Shown here piece by piece: positions 34,067 through 43,160 of a stretch of DNA of 64,000 bases. Below the pieces are notes generated by a model. The model did no database searches. It saw nothing but the letters and a program-made list of their open reading frames with translations, and was not told the origin of the DNA. Numbering within the stretch: position 1 is the stretch's first letter; every line of letters begins with the position of its first letter. The stretch is taken from the NCBI RefSeq assembly GCF_018919145.1, contig NZ_JAHLQJ010000020.1:1-64000 (forward strand), written 5' to 3'. The DNA is from Paenibacillus brevis (GTDB taxonomy: Bacteria > Bacillota > Bacilli > Paenibacillales > Paenibacillaceae). Both the position numbers and the translations under genes were made by a program.

Positions 34067-34150
34067 AACACCTCTTCCCCCTATTAAGCTGTGGTATATT
34101 ATACTAAACTTGTATAATCATGATCACAGAGTTCAGCGGGAAGAGGTGTT
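34067..34150. promoter_or_regulatory. Perfect 13-bp inverted repeat enclosing a promoter and a ribosome site
   Basis: AACACCTCTTCCC (34067-34079) is the exact reverse complement of GGGAAGAGGTGTT (34138-34150). The 58-base interval holds TATAAT (34113-34118). The right arm contains the GAGGTG ribosome site of the gene at 34154, and TTTTT completes a terminator shape. Transcripts reading through from the ATPase gene would fold it into a terminator and hide the ribosome site, while transcripts from the internal promoter would not. Confidence 0.6.
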
Positions 34151-34153
34151 TTT

Positions 34154-35011
34154 ATGTTGAAGTACGCTTCTACTTTTCTTGGCGTTATACTAGCGGGAAT
34201 GATCGTTATGGGACCGGCGTCTATCGTGAATGCGGAAACCGGCAATAAGATTCAGATTGATGGTGCGGTGATTGCATCTGATGTAAAGCCGGAGACGAAG
34301 AACGGTCGAATTATGGTGCCTTTGCGTATGATTAGCGAGAATTTGGGAGCTGAGGTGAATTGGTCACCCTCGGAAGTGACACTGCTTAAAAACCATATAA
34401 GAGTGACTCTGAAGCTCAACAGCAGTGTAGCTGTAAAAAACGGCGAGTCTGTACAGTTGGATGTGAAGCCCTATCTCAAGAACAATCGGATACTTGTCCC
34501 GCTTCGCTTTATCGCAGAAACGTTTGGTTGTACAGTCAGTTACAACAACGCTACGGTAAGCATCGACACTCCGCCGTTGCTCATCGATCAGGTCGAGATC
34601 AAAGCCTTGCAGCACGAATACCACATGACGATGGGCGGCGTAGTGCAACAAATCAAAGCCAACACTTATCATGAAGCTATTTATAATATCTTCGTTGAGA
34701 ACAAGCGGATCAAGGTAGATGCACCTGCCAAATTCTCTTGGAGTGTTCATGACACTGAGGCCGGTTCTTATTATAAGATCGGACAATATGATTTTTTGGA
34801 CGGGAATGGGGACAGCGTGCAGCGGTTTGATATTTATACTCTGGTTAACATGGGTAAACATCTGCCGGAGTCCCCGGAAGTTCTGCTCTATGACGGCACC
34901 GAAGAACAATGGTATTTGTTTAGCATTGACGCAAGAGATGCTGTCAATCAGATGATGAACAGAGCAGCCCAAAATGGCCTCCTGACGGTGATTAGCAATA
35001 GTGTTCCTTGA
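34154..35011 (+). CDS. Secreted stalk-domain protein (copper amine oxidase N-terminal domain)
   Basis: A 285-residue exported protein. The first 30 residues are a classical signal peptide ending near VNA-ETG. Residues about 35-140 form the copper amine oxidase N-terminal-like domain common in Paenibacillus surface proteins, with two characteristic repeats (NGRIMVPLRMISENLGAEVNW and NNRILVPLRFIAETFGCTVSY, partly quoted). The C-terminal 140 residues are not recognised. GAGGTG lies before the ATG in the right arm of the hairpin at 34067-34150. Probably located at the cell surface, with unknown function. Confidence 0.85.
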   Translation: MLKYASTFLGVILAGMIVMGPASIVNAETGNKIQIDGAVIASDVKPETKNGRIMVPLRMISENLGAEVNWSPSEVTLLKNHIRVTLKLNSSVAVKNGESVQLDVKPYLKNNRILVPLRFIAETFGCTVSYNNATVSIDTPPLLIDQVEIKALQHEYHMTMGGVVQQIKANTYHEAIYNIFVENKRIKVDAPAKFSWSVHDTEAGSYYKIGQYDFLDGNGDSVQRFDIYTLVNMGKHLPESPEVLLYDGTEEQWYLFSIDARDAVNQMMNRAAQNGLLTVISNSVP

Positions 35012-35182
35012 ACAATAACCCCATGACCCGCTTGCATCTGAATGGAATCACGAAATACTACGCTACGAAGACGACTCCGACTGAACTTCGCTGACAGCAG
35101 TTGTCAGTGAACATGGTATATGCTAGGAATGCGGCTGTGATCCCGGCGGCCGAATGGTGAATAAAGAAAGGGTGAATTCAGG

Positions 35183-35698
35183 ATGAATCAAGACCCGAAA
35201 AGGCAATACGAATACCATGTCTGGGCGAACGGCCAGCTATTCGCCCACCTGAAGCAGCTTCCGGAGGAAGTGTTCCAGGCAGAGGTGACGAGTGTGTTCC
35301 CGTCCGTAGCCCAAACGCTGGGGCATATGTATATGTTCGAAAGGCTCTATATGTCCGTGCTCTCAGAACTTCCGAATGAGGAGATTTTTCCGAAAATTCC
35401 GAGTTGGACTGAGGAGACGCAAGGGAAGAGCGTAAAAGAGATGCAGCAATTGTTTGCCGATGTGACGGAGCAGTTCCGTGATTTGCTTGCGCATACACCG
35501 GATTTAAATAGAGCGATGACCATCACACATCCGAGACATGGTTCTCTTGATACCCATTTCTCTGATATCCTGCAGCATGTGGTCAATCACGGGACCTATC
35601 ACCGGGGGAATATAACGGCAATGCTGAGACAGCAGGGGTATGCCGGGGTGCCGACGGACTATCTCTTTTATCTGATAGAGCAGCAACAGGATGCCTAG
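35183..35698 (+). CDS. DinB-family protein
   Basis: A 171-residue four-helix-bundle protein of the DinB family. Expected metal ligands are visible: a His in VAQTLGHMYMFERLY and two in LQHVVNHGTYHRGNI, all in family positions. The N-terminus YEYHVWANGQLFAHLKQLPEE is typical. AAAGGGTGAA precedes the ATG. Members are presumed metal-dependent enzymes, some of them bacillithiol or mycothiol transferases. Nothing in the neighbourhood defines its substrate. Confidence 0.88.
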   Translation: MNQDPKRQYEYHVWANGQLFAHLKQLPEEVFQAEVTSVFPSVAQTLGHMYMFERLYMSVLSELPNEEIFPKIPSWTEETQGKSVKEMQQLFADVTEQFRDLLAHTPDLNRAMTITHPRHGSLDTHFSDILQHVVNHGTYHRGNITAMLRQQGYAGVPTDYLFYLIEQQQDA

Positions 35699-35719
35699 GG
35701 AGAAGAGGTGAAGAGCCTG

Positions 35720-35836
35720 ATGAATTCCAATGCGATTCTAGCTAAATATATGAGCCAGTCCATTCTCTCCATACATTCCTCATGTAAAAGCCCCCTCATT
35801 CAACGGATTGGATTGGCTCCATTGTAATCGGGGGGC
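35720..35836 (+). other. Short open frame and GC-rich hairpin after the DinB gene
   Basis: GAAGAGGTGAAG precedes an ATG at 35720 opening a 35-codon frame to a TAA at 35825. The frame overlaps a hairpin with AGCCCCC/GGGGGGCT arms (35789-35836). The protein has no recognisable features, so a terminator with a fortuitous ribosome-like site, or a gene remnant, is as likely as a real small gene. Confidence 0.3.
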
Positions 35837-35897
35837 TGATCGTGCGCATTGATTTAAGTTAAGACGGAACAAGTGTAAAACTGACCAGAGCCGGGGT

Positions 35898-36365
35898 TCA
35901 GTATTCTCCCTTAATCACAAAGAACGAGCCCCGGATGGTGCCGGCCAGCTTGGACTTCTGCCGGGCGAACTTGAACTTTCCTTCCAATTCCCTGGGTACG
36001 TCCATCCCTTCGGACAGCTTGAACCCGACCGCGCGTTTCTTGGGATCATCCACCGTCGTATACAGCACATTGACTCCAAGACCATCCTCATAAAAGACAA
36101 AGGCCCATGCGATATTTTCTACTTGAAAACGGGATGTCTCCAGCGGCTTGGCAGCAAACTCGATCCCGCGCTCTTCCTTGAGAATCCGGCTCACATAATC
36201 CAGTGTGTCCTGGCTCTCGCTGGCGGGAACCACCGTAAATTCATGCTTATATTTATTCATGAAGTAACGGGCTTCATTGGCCCGCAATCCAGCCAGAGCC
36301 TCAGCGACAGGCGAAGACTCCAGACCAACCGTCGATACTTGTTTGAAATCAACTGTATAGGACAT
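35898..36365 (-). CDS. Hypothetical protein paired with a GyrI-like protein
   Basis: A 155-residue soluble protein that I do not recognise. The sequence alternates predicted strands and helices (VDFKQVSTVGLES, NKYKHEFTVVPAS, SRFQVENIAWAFVFYEDG, LGVNVLYTTVDDPKKRAVGF) and has no signal or membrane segment. AAAGGAGGG precedes the ATG. It follows the GyrI-like gene by 26 bases on the same strand, so the two probably form an operon divergent from the WYL regulator at 36984. A ligand-binding or stress-related role is only a guess from that context. Confidence 0.7.
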   Translation of the reverse strand: MSYTVDFKQVSTVGLESSPVAEALAGLRANEARYFMNKYKHEFTVVPASESQDTLDYVSRILKEERGIEFAAKPLETSRFQVENIAWAFVFYEDGLGVNVLYTTVDDPKKRAVGFKLSEGMDVPRELEGKFKFARQKSKLAGTIRGSFFVIKGEY

Positions 36366-36391
36366 GCTATCCCTCCTTTATTTCCGAACCG

Positions 36392-36871
36392 CTATTTCTT
36401 AACTACCGGAATCCACAGTTCTCCGAGGATCAGGCCATTCTTCTGCTCCATCTCCACTGTTGTGTTCGGTCCGCCCACATAGGCAAAGTGCTCCGCAGCC
36501 GGCAGCACCTGGCCAAAGGCGATCCCGGTAAGCTGGTTGCTCAGCTCCCCGGATGTAGCCGCTTCTCCTTTTACTACCAAATACGGCCCTTGAGGGAACT
36601 GGATCACCCGGGTAGCCTCCGGCAGTACCTTTTCAGTCAGAACCCCTGCATAATGCATCATCTTGTTGTTCACCGCTTCGTTTACGGCAAAGATATAGTC
36701 ATTCTCGGCGACAGACTTCAACGTATCCAGTCTTCCATCTTCTCGAACAGCTTGCCAGAAGTCAGATTTCTCTTTATTAATGCCGGCATAGTCCGTGTAA
36801 TTGCTCTTTAGCTCTGTTCCAAAACCTAATACCGTAAAGCTGTTCTTCTCTTCGAGCGTATAATTTGCCAT
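36392..36871 (-). CDS. GyrI-like/AraC-effector-binding-domain protein
   Basis: A 159-residue soluble protein resembling the GyrI-like small-molecule-binding domain (bacterial effector-binding fold): NYTLEEKNSFTVLGFGTELKS at the start, a central FPQGPYLVVKGEA strand and C-terminal GLILGELWIPVVKK. Stand-alone members bind hydrophobic ligands or toxins; some hydrolyse or sequester them. ATG 36871 follows GAAGGCAGG; a TTG at 36877 is an alternative. It is divergent from the WYL-domain regulator and upstream of a second small protein, suggesting regulated expression. Confidence 0.8.
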   Translation of the reverse strand: MANYTLEEKNSFTVLGFGTELKSNYTDYAGINKEKSDFWQAVREDGRLDTLKSVAENDYIFAVNEAVNNKMMHYAGVLTEKVLPEATRVIQFPQGPYLVVKGEAATSGELSNQLTGIAFGQVLPAAEHFAYVGGPNTTVEMEQKNGLILGELWIPVVKK

Positions 36872-36983
36872 GTTCAAAACCTGCCTTCGCTTTAATTTTG
36901 TTCGAGTGATTTGGTCTTTTCACTTGATGAGCTTATAATAACTTTAAATCATGTCAAAAAGTGAAACTGTTTAGAGGGGTCCT

Positions 36984-37946
36984 ATGAAAAAGGTTGAGCG
37001 AATAAATATTATCATGCGGTATATCAACAATCGCGCCCACTTTACCATCTCTGAAATCATGCGAGAGTTCCATATTTCCCGTTCTACCGCAATCCGCGAT
37101 ATTCGGGAGATTGAAGCGATGGGCATGCCGCTGGTAGCCGAAGTGGGCAGGGATGGCGGCTACTTTGTCATGAGCAATTCGGTCCTGCCGACCGTCCGAT
37201 TTACCGATAACGAGATCAAGGCTCTTTTTATAGCCTTTATGGCAACAAGAAATCAGCAGCTTCCCTACCTGAAAAGCCGCCAGTCCCTCGCAGAGAAATT
37301 ACTGGGCCTGATCTCGGAGAATCAGCAGGATGACCTGGTGCTATTAAATCAGCTCCTGCTCTTTGAAGGGACTAACCCGAACAACCCCGATCTGCTGGAT
37401 CTGTCCGATCTTCCTCACCCGATGCTCGAAACCCTGATTCAGCTTCTGTTATCGGATAGATATTTATCCATCACCATTGAAGAAGATCATAGAATCCAGA
37501 CCTATCCGATTTATCTCCTTCATCTTTACCGGGAGAAGAGCTTCTGGCTGATTGAGGGCTTCGATCTCAATGAAGAGAAGAAGCGCCTGTATCCCGTCGA
37601 TAATCTCGTCGATGTGCAGCTGTACGCAGCAAAGGTTAAATTAAGCGGGAAAAAAATAGAGGAAAAAGCGAGCAAGCAGGATGAAGCAGTCAACCTGGTG
37701 CTTGAGCTTGGCCCGAAGGCTATTGCCCAGTTCCGCAAGTATCACCCTTTAAAATATACGATTTCCTATACGAGCCCTTATCAAACCTCGGCGGTTCTAA
37801 AGGCGTTCATTCAGGTTCAGATAGCAGAGGAATTGAGCGAAATAACAGATTGGCTGCTTTTCCTGGGGGAGGATCTCAAGATTAGGGAAATGCCGGAGGA
37901 GATCCTGGCAAAGCTCAAAGAAAGGCTGCTCTTGATATCCCCATAG
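36984..37946 (+). CDS. WYL-domain transcriptional regulator (YafY-like)
   Basis: A 320-residue DeoR-like regulator. Residues 1-55 form the HTH_11 domain (MRYINNRAHFTISEIMREFHI and SRSTAIRDIREIEAMGMPL). The WYL ligand-binding region is about residues 140-235 (IYLLHLYREKSFWLIEGFDL, RLYPVDNLVDVQL), followed by the WCX C-terminal extension. GAGGGG precedes the ATG. It is divergent from the GyrI-like pair; TTTTCACTT (36917-36925) and AAGTGAAA (36959-36966) form a spaced inverted pair between them that could be its operator. It probably controls that pair. Confidence 0.88.
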   Translation: MKKVERINIIMRYINNRAHFTISEIMREFHISRSTAIRDIREIEAMGMPLVAEVGRDGGYFVMSNSVLPTVRFTDNEIKALFIAFMATRNQQLPYLKSRQSLAEKLLGLISENQQDDLVLLNQLLLFEGTNPNNPDLLDLSDLPHPMLETLIQLLLSDRYLSITIEEDHRIQTYPIYLLHLYREKSFWLIEGFDLNEEKKRLYPVDNLVDVQLYAAKVKLSGKKIEEKASKQDEAVNLVLELGPKAIAQFRKYHPLKYTISYTSPYQTSAVLKAFIQVQIAEELSEITDWLLFLGEDLKIREMPEEILAKLKERLLLISP

Positions 37947-38015
37947 ACGAATGTTCACGAGGGCGCTACACTAGGAAAGTAATCGAGAATAGACATAGGT
38001 AGGAGCCTGGAGAAC

Positions 38016-39407
38016 GTGACACTGACAACAAATCAAATTCCATCATGGAAGAAGCTTAGCCTGTTTGCCGTGACTTGGCCGATATTAATTGATTCCGTAT
38101 TGCGGATGATGCTTGGCACGGTGGATGTATTCATGCTCAGCCGCATCTCTGACAAGGCGACAGGCGCAGTAGGCCTGGCCAATGAAATTATTTATTTTTG
38201 CATTCTGATGTTCGGATTCGTGGGGATCGGGACCAGCGTGGCGGTCTCCCAATATATTGGTGCCGGGCGGGAGAAGGAAGCAAGCCGGATTGCGGCATTG
38301 GCAATCTCGATGAACCTGATCTTTGGTATCCTGGTCAGCATTCTGCTTGTTTTCTTCGGAGAGCCTCTGTTGGTACTGATGAAGCTGGATCCGGAGCAAA
38401 TCGGGATTGCCAGCCACTATCTGAAGATTATCGGCGGCTTTATCTGGATCGAAGCCCTGTCTTATGCGCTCTCTTCGGTCATCCGCTCAAGCGGGCAGAC
38501 GAAGAGCGTTATGTTCGTGACGCTAGGCGTCAACCTGATCCATGTGACCGGGAACTATCTGCTCATCTTCGGGAATTTCGGGTTCCCGGAATGGGGCGTC
38601 ACAGGTGCAGCGGTATCGACGGTAGTCAGCCGCTTGCTTGGGGTTATCGTTCTGTTCATCCTGTTGTATCGCAAGACTCCTGCCCGGATTCGCACGAAAG
38701 ACTATGTGAATTGGAACGGGTCCTATGTGAAGCAGATTCTGAGCGTAGGCTTGCCTGCAGCGGGAGAGCATCTCTCGTGGCAGTCGCAATATTTGATGAT
38801 CATCAGCTTTGTCAACATCATTGGGATCACAGCGCTCAATACGCATGTATATGTGATGAATGTATCGAACTATTTCATGGCGCTGGGAATGGCGATTGGC
38901 ATAGGAACAGAGATTATCGTCGGTCAGATGGTCGGAGCAGGGGAGATGAAGGAAGCCTATCGACGCCTGATAAAGAGCGTCAGGATCAGCTTTGTGTTGA
39001 CCATTGCCATCGTCGGCACGGCAGTAATATTCCGGCGCGAACTGATCGGCATGTTCACCGAGGACCCTGCAATCATTACCCTTGGAGCAACGATTTTCCT
39101 GCTGTCCATTGTGCTGGAGCCTGGACGAACGTTCAATACGGTCGTCATTAATTCCCTTCGGGCTGCCGGAGATGCCCGTTTTCCCGTCCTGATGGGTGTG
39201 CTCTCGATGTGGGGAGTGTCTGTACCGCTGGCTTATCTGCTGGGTGTCCATCTCGGGTATGGACTGATTGGCATCTGGATCGCATTTGTTGTGGATGAGT
39301 GGCTGCGCGGGACTATCATGCTGCTTCGCTGGAGAAGCCGGGCTTGGGAGAAGAAGGCGCTCGTGAAGCCGGCAGAGGCCATTCCGGACATCGGGATCGG
39401 AGCATAG
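38016..39407 (+). CDS. MATE-family efflux transporter
   Basis: A 463-residue exporter with about twelve hydrophobic segments, closely resembling the MATE protein at 11114 (VAVSQYIGAGREKEA, LPAAGEHLSW, FTEDPAII, MWGVSVPLAYLLG). The GTG start at 38016 follows GGAG by about six bases, and an ATG is not available nearby. It stands alone between the WYL regulator (69 bases upstream, same strand) and the large secreted protein, so it may share a transcript with the regulator. The substrate is unknown. Confidence 0.88.
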   Translation: MTLTTNQIPSWKKLSLFAVTWPILIDSVLRMMLGTVDVFMLSRISDKATGAVGLANEIIYFCILMFGFVGIGTSVAVSQYIGAGREKEASRIAALAISMNLIFGILVSILLVFFGEPLLVLMKLDPEQIGIASHYLKIIGGFIWIEALSYALSSVIRSSGQTKSVMFVTLGVNLIHVTGNYLLIFGNFGFPEWGVTGAAVSTVVSRLLGVIVLFILLYRKTPARIRTKDYVNWNGSYVKQILSVGLPAAGEHLSWQSQYLMIISFVNIIGITALNTHVYVMNVSNYFMALGMAIGIGTEIIVGQMVGAGEMKEAYRRLIKSVRISFVLTIAIVGTAVIFRRELIGMFTEDPAIITLGATIFLLSIVLEPGRTFNTVVINSLRAAGDARFPVLMGVLSMWGVSVPLAYLLGVHLGYGLIGIWIAFVVDEWLRGTIMLLRWRSRAWEKKALVKPAEAIPDIGIGA

Positions 39408-39562
39408 GTTTCAGAAGAGCAGTTTTTGCTTCCATCTACATTTTTCCCAATTATTGTTGCTTAATCCTCTCTTTGCAAATATGATAGATGAATAATACCT
39501 CTATGACATACATAATTTTCCAAACTATTATTTAAAAAATGATATGAGGAGGATTAGTAGCG

Positions 39563-42500
39563 ATGTTCAGGAAAGGTTGGATGAGACGAAGTGTTGCTCT
39601 AATGGCGGCTCTGGTTCTGTCATTGTCATCGATTCCGGTTACAGCGCTGGCCCAAGAGGATGTCATGGGTCCGCAGGAGACCATCTATGCAGGAGAAGGC
39701 TATCAGATTACCTACAGAATTTCTTCCCAGTGGGAGCATGCATTCAATGCCGATGTCACCATCACGAATACGAGCGAACGCATCATCGAGAACTGGGCGC
39801 TGCGATTTACGCTGCCGCATGAGATCACGAATATTTGGAACGGAAGCGTACAATCCCGTGAGGGCGATGTTTATGTAATCAAGAATACGGGCAACAATCA
39901 GGACATTCCTGTCGGAAGCAGTGTGAATTTCGGCTTCACGGCAAATGCTGACGGAGGAGTGGCGCTGCCGGCGATGTTCGCGGTGCAGGGCGACGAACAG
40001 GTGGTGCCGGCCGGGCAATATGAGGCAAGCTTCGCAGTGACAAGCGATTGGGGGAGTGCCTTTAACGGGGAAATCCGAATCAAGAATGTCTCGCAGACGA
40101 CGATTGAAGATTGGAAGCTTGGATTTGATTATGAGGGGAATATTGAACGGTTCTGGACGGCCGAGATCATGGAGCATACCGGCAATCATTACGTCATAAA
40201 TAATGCAGGCTATAACGCCAATATTTTGCCCGGAGAGACGCTGACGCTTGGATTTGCCGGGAATCCGGGGAATGTAGTAAGCGAGCCTGTCAACTATCGG
40301 CTGACGCAGATCGCAGTTCAGCAGGAAACGAATGAACCCGAGCCAGAAGATATCTTCGTGCAGCTCGATACGAGCGGCTTACAGCTTCAGACAAGCCCGG
40401 AAGGCGATTACTACTTCCTCGGAACGAAAATGGACAGGCTGTCGGGAACACTGGGAGGGGCGCCGAGCGTCACTTCATTCGTGTACCAGATTTTTGACAA
40501 AAGTAGTGCTATCCTCCAACTAGGGTCGATTCCTGTGAATGAGGTCTGGTCTGTGGAAGGCATCGGATTGGATGTAGGATACAATCTACTGAGGCTTAGC
40601 GCACAAGCCAATGACGGTACGGAAGTGATGAAAGAGTACATCATCGTAAACTTCGACGAGAGCAATCTGGACAATCTGGGGATTGATCGGGAGAAGGACA
40701 GCGATGGCGACGGAATCAGCGATTATTATGAAGAGCATTATGGTCTTTCCGCTACCAGCAAGGATACCGATGGCGATGGCTTGAGTGACCTTGATGAGAT
40801 CATTACGCTGAAGCTGAATCCTTTGGAGCAAGATAGTGATAACAACGGGATTCCCGACGGGGATGAAGATAAGGATAACGACGGCTTGGGCAACCTGGCC
40901 GAGCTGGCCCACGGGACGAGTCTAGTCAACCCTGATACGGATGGGGACGGCCTCATGGACGGCGAGGAAGTTAATACGTATATGACAGATCCTTTAAAGG
41001 CGGATACCGATGGCGATGGGCTGTCGGACGGCTGGGAAGTGAAGATCGGAAGCGATCCGCTGGTAGCCGAGGAGAAATTCTCGAGAACCGTTAGTGTAGA
41101 GGACAACGATGCTAGGGCCGTTCCTAGCGTCACTGTCGAAGGAGTCCAGGCGGAGCAGGTTCACAGCTTAGCTGTGAACCGGGTTGAAGATGGTATTCTG
41201 AATGATGCGACCATCCCTGGATACATCGATGCCGGGTATAATTTCTCCATAAACGGAACGTTCGAGAAGGCAACGATCTCTTTCAAGTGGGACGAAGACT
41301 CGATGACTGCCGAAAATTTCGTTCCGCGCATTTACTATTTTGACGAGATGACGCAGCTGCTTGAAGAATTGCCTAATCAACAGGTTGCAGGCAATACGGT
41401 GTCGGTCGAGACAGGGCATTTCTCGAAATATATTCTGCTGAACAAAACCGAGTACGATCAAGTATGGACGTATAAATTTCTGTACGATGAGGATGGTGAG
41501 GATCCGTATGCCGGAATGGATATCGTCTTCGTCATCGACTCATCGGGCAGCATGAGCACCAATGATCGAAGCAATGTGAGAATTAGCGTGACCAGGGAAT
41601 TCATTGATATTCTGACGGATAATGATCGGGGTGCTGTTGTTGATTTTGACTCTTCGGCAAAGGTGTTATCCGGTTTTAGTTCAGATAAGGAGGCCTTAAG
41701 CAGAGCGGCGGGGCAGATCGACAGCAGCGGCGGTACCACCTTGACGAGCGGGATTGCCAGTGCGCTTAATCTGTTCACCGGCAGCGGCAGAGAGGATGTC
41801 CTGAAGTATATTATCATGCTTACGGATGGAGAGGGCTCCTATGATACATCGCTGACAAAGCGGGCCGCCGACAACGGGATCGTGATCTATACGGTAGGCC
41901 TGGGAAGCAGTGTGTCAACGAGCGTATTGACGGCTATGGCACAAGGCACCGGCGGAAGCTACTATCCTGCGAGCGATGCCGATCAATTGTACGGGATCTT
42001 CGATACGATTGCAGAGACCTCGGATCTGTACAAGGATACAGACAGAGACGGCATCAGCGATTATCATGAAAAGGAAATGCAAGCCGGTCGGTTACGTCTG
42101 GGGACAGGCGGCGCAATGATCAGAGTCAATTATTTGGATGCGGACGGCGATGGCGACGGGCTCAAGGACGGGGAAGAGATCAAGATTATCAAGGCAGGGG
42201 ATAAGGTCTATGCCTATCTGTATTCAAATCCGAATATGGAAGATACGGATGGCGATGGTCTGAACGATGCCGTGGATAATAGAAGGCTGATTCCTGATGC
42301 CAACGAGGCGTTGATCCATCAGTCTGCTTACAGGGAGGGTATCCTGAAGTCGGCTTCGCAAGGCGAATATCCGGTATCGGACGACCTGACGTTTAATGAT
42401 TATACCTATTGGGAATTGCTCGATTTGGGTCCTGTTTTCTCCGTCGCCAGGATTACTCCTGAATTCATGATCTGGGGAGAAATGGCTGTCCTGTTCTCTG

Positions 42501-43114
42501 TAGGCAAGACCGGAGCGAGCGACGACATGAAGTTCGTGCTGGAGGACCTGGTCTCGACATTCAGATATGACAATCGTAATAATGAAGGGACCTCCGTCTC
42601 TTACGGCGACGTTTTTGATACTAACAAATATATCAAGTATAAGAACAGCAAATTGGACAATGCGGTGATTAATGATTCCAGCACGCAAGATTATGTGGAC
42701 CTCATTCGGGATTTTGTCGTTCAGGAGCTGAGCAATAATCATGGGGATTTGTCTAAGTTGGAGTACAAACCGGATTCGAACCAGAATGCCGTGAATAATT
42801 ACGTGAATCAATTCTCGAGCAGCCCTTATCCGGTATTTACGGAGAAGACCAATCTTGCTCTATCACTTGCGATTCACGCCTTTCACGGTCATAATGTGGC
42901 GATTGAGGATTTCAAAAATGACGGGGATCGGTTCAGCGGGAAGCTCGTGTTCCATTTCTATGATCACTTCGGCTTGGATGCCGATGATGAGATTGTGTGG
43001 CTGGGCTTTGTCGATTGGTTCACGCTGCAGCACTATGAGCGCTTTAACGGAAAATACGTGCCTTTCATTACGACGATTGATTACGAAGTATCCTTTAGCG
43101 GTTCGATAAAATAA
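39563..43114 (+). CDS. Large secreted protein: two CBM2-like domains, thrombospondin-3 repeats, VWA domain
   Basis: An 1183-residue exported protein with a signal peptide ending near TALA-QED. Two CBM2-like modules span about 42-132 and 151-237 (WEHAFNADVTITN...NIWNG; WGSAFNGEIRIKN...FWTAEI). Calcium-binding thrombospondin type 3 repeats (DTDGDGLSD and similar) occupy about 379-502 and 825-900. A VWA domain with intact MIDAS motif DSSGSMS covers about 650-816. The C-terminal 280 residues are not recognised. No LPXTG or transmembrane anchor is visible. AGGAGG precedes the ATG. A calcium-dependent polysaccharide or wall adhesin is inferred. The next gene lies 46 bases downstream. Confidence 0.85.
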   Translation: MFRKGWMRRSVALMAALVLSLSSIPVTALAQEDVMGPQETIYAGEGYQITYRISSQWEHAFNADVTITNTSERIIENWALRFTLPHEITNIWNGSVQSREGDVYVIKNTGNNQDIPVGSSVNFGFTANADGGVALPAMFAVQGDEQVVPAGQYEASFAVTSDWGSAFNGEIRIKNVSQTTIEDWKLGFDYEGNIERFWTAEIMEHTGNHYVINNAGYNANILPGETLTLGFAGNPGNVVSEPVNYRLTQIAVQQETNEPEPEDIFVQLDTSGLQLQTSPEGDYYFLGTKMDRLSGTLGGAPSVTSFVYQIFDKSSAILQLGSIPVNEVWSVEGIGLDVGYNLLRLSAQANDGTEVMKEYIIVNFDESNLDNLGIDREKDSDGDGISDYYEEHYGLSATSKDTDGDGLSDLDEIITLKLNPLEQDSDNNGIPDGDEDKDNDGLGNLAELAHGTSLVNPDTDGDGLMDGEEVNTYMTDPLKADTDGDGLSDGWEVKIGSDPLVAEEKFSRTVSVEDNDARAVPSVTVEGVQAEQVHSLAVNRVEDGILNDATIPGYIDAGYNFSINGTFEKATISFKWDEDSMTAENFVPRIYYFDEMTQLLEELPNQQVAGNTVSVETGHFSKYILLNKTEYDQVWTYKFLYDEDGEDPYAGMDIVFVIDSSGSMSTNDRSNVRISVTREFIDILTDNDRGAVVDFDSSAKVLSGFSSDKEALSRAAGQIDSSGGTTLTSGIASALNLFTGSGREDVLKYIIMLTDGEGSYDTSLTKRAADNGIVIYTVGLGSSVSTSVLTAMAQGTGGSYYPASDADQLYGIFDTIAETSDLYKDTDRDGISDYHEKEMQAGRLRLGTGGAMIRVNYLDADGDGDGLKDGEEIKIIKAGDKVYAYLYSNPNMEDTDGDGLNDAVDNRRLIPDANEALIHQSAYREGILKSASQGEYPVSDDLTFNDYTYWELLDLGPVFSVARITPEFMIWGEMAVLFSVGKTGASDDMKFVLEDLVSTFRYDNRNNEGTSVSYGDVFDTNKYIKYKNSKLDNAVINDSSTQDYVDLIRDFVVQELSNNHGDLSKLEYKPDSNQNAVNNYVNQFSSSPYPVFTEKTNLALSLAIHAFHGHNVAIEDFKNDGDRFSGKLVFHFYDHFGLDADDEIVWLGFVDWFTLQHYERFNGKYVPFITTIDYEVSFSGSIK

Positions 43115-43160
43115 GTATAATAACTTACTGGGTACAATGGGGCAGGTGAAGGTGAGGCTT

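Noticed and set aside
38198-39151. 317-codon open frame overlapping the MATE gene on the same strand
   Set aside because: The translation is rich in Arg, His, Cys and Asp with no hydrophobic pattern, as expected of an out-of-frame reading of a membrane protein gene; it has no ribosome site.
40690-41070. Repetitive DNA (GATGGCGATGG-like) considered as a tandem repeat or CRISPR
   Set aside because: The periodicity comes from coding of Asp-Gly-rich thrombospondin-3 calcium-binding repeats in the large secreted protein.
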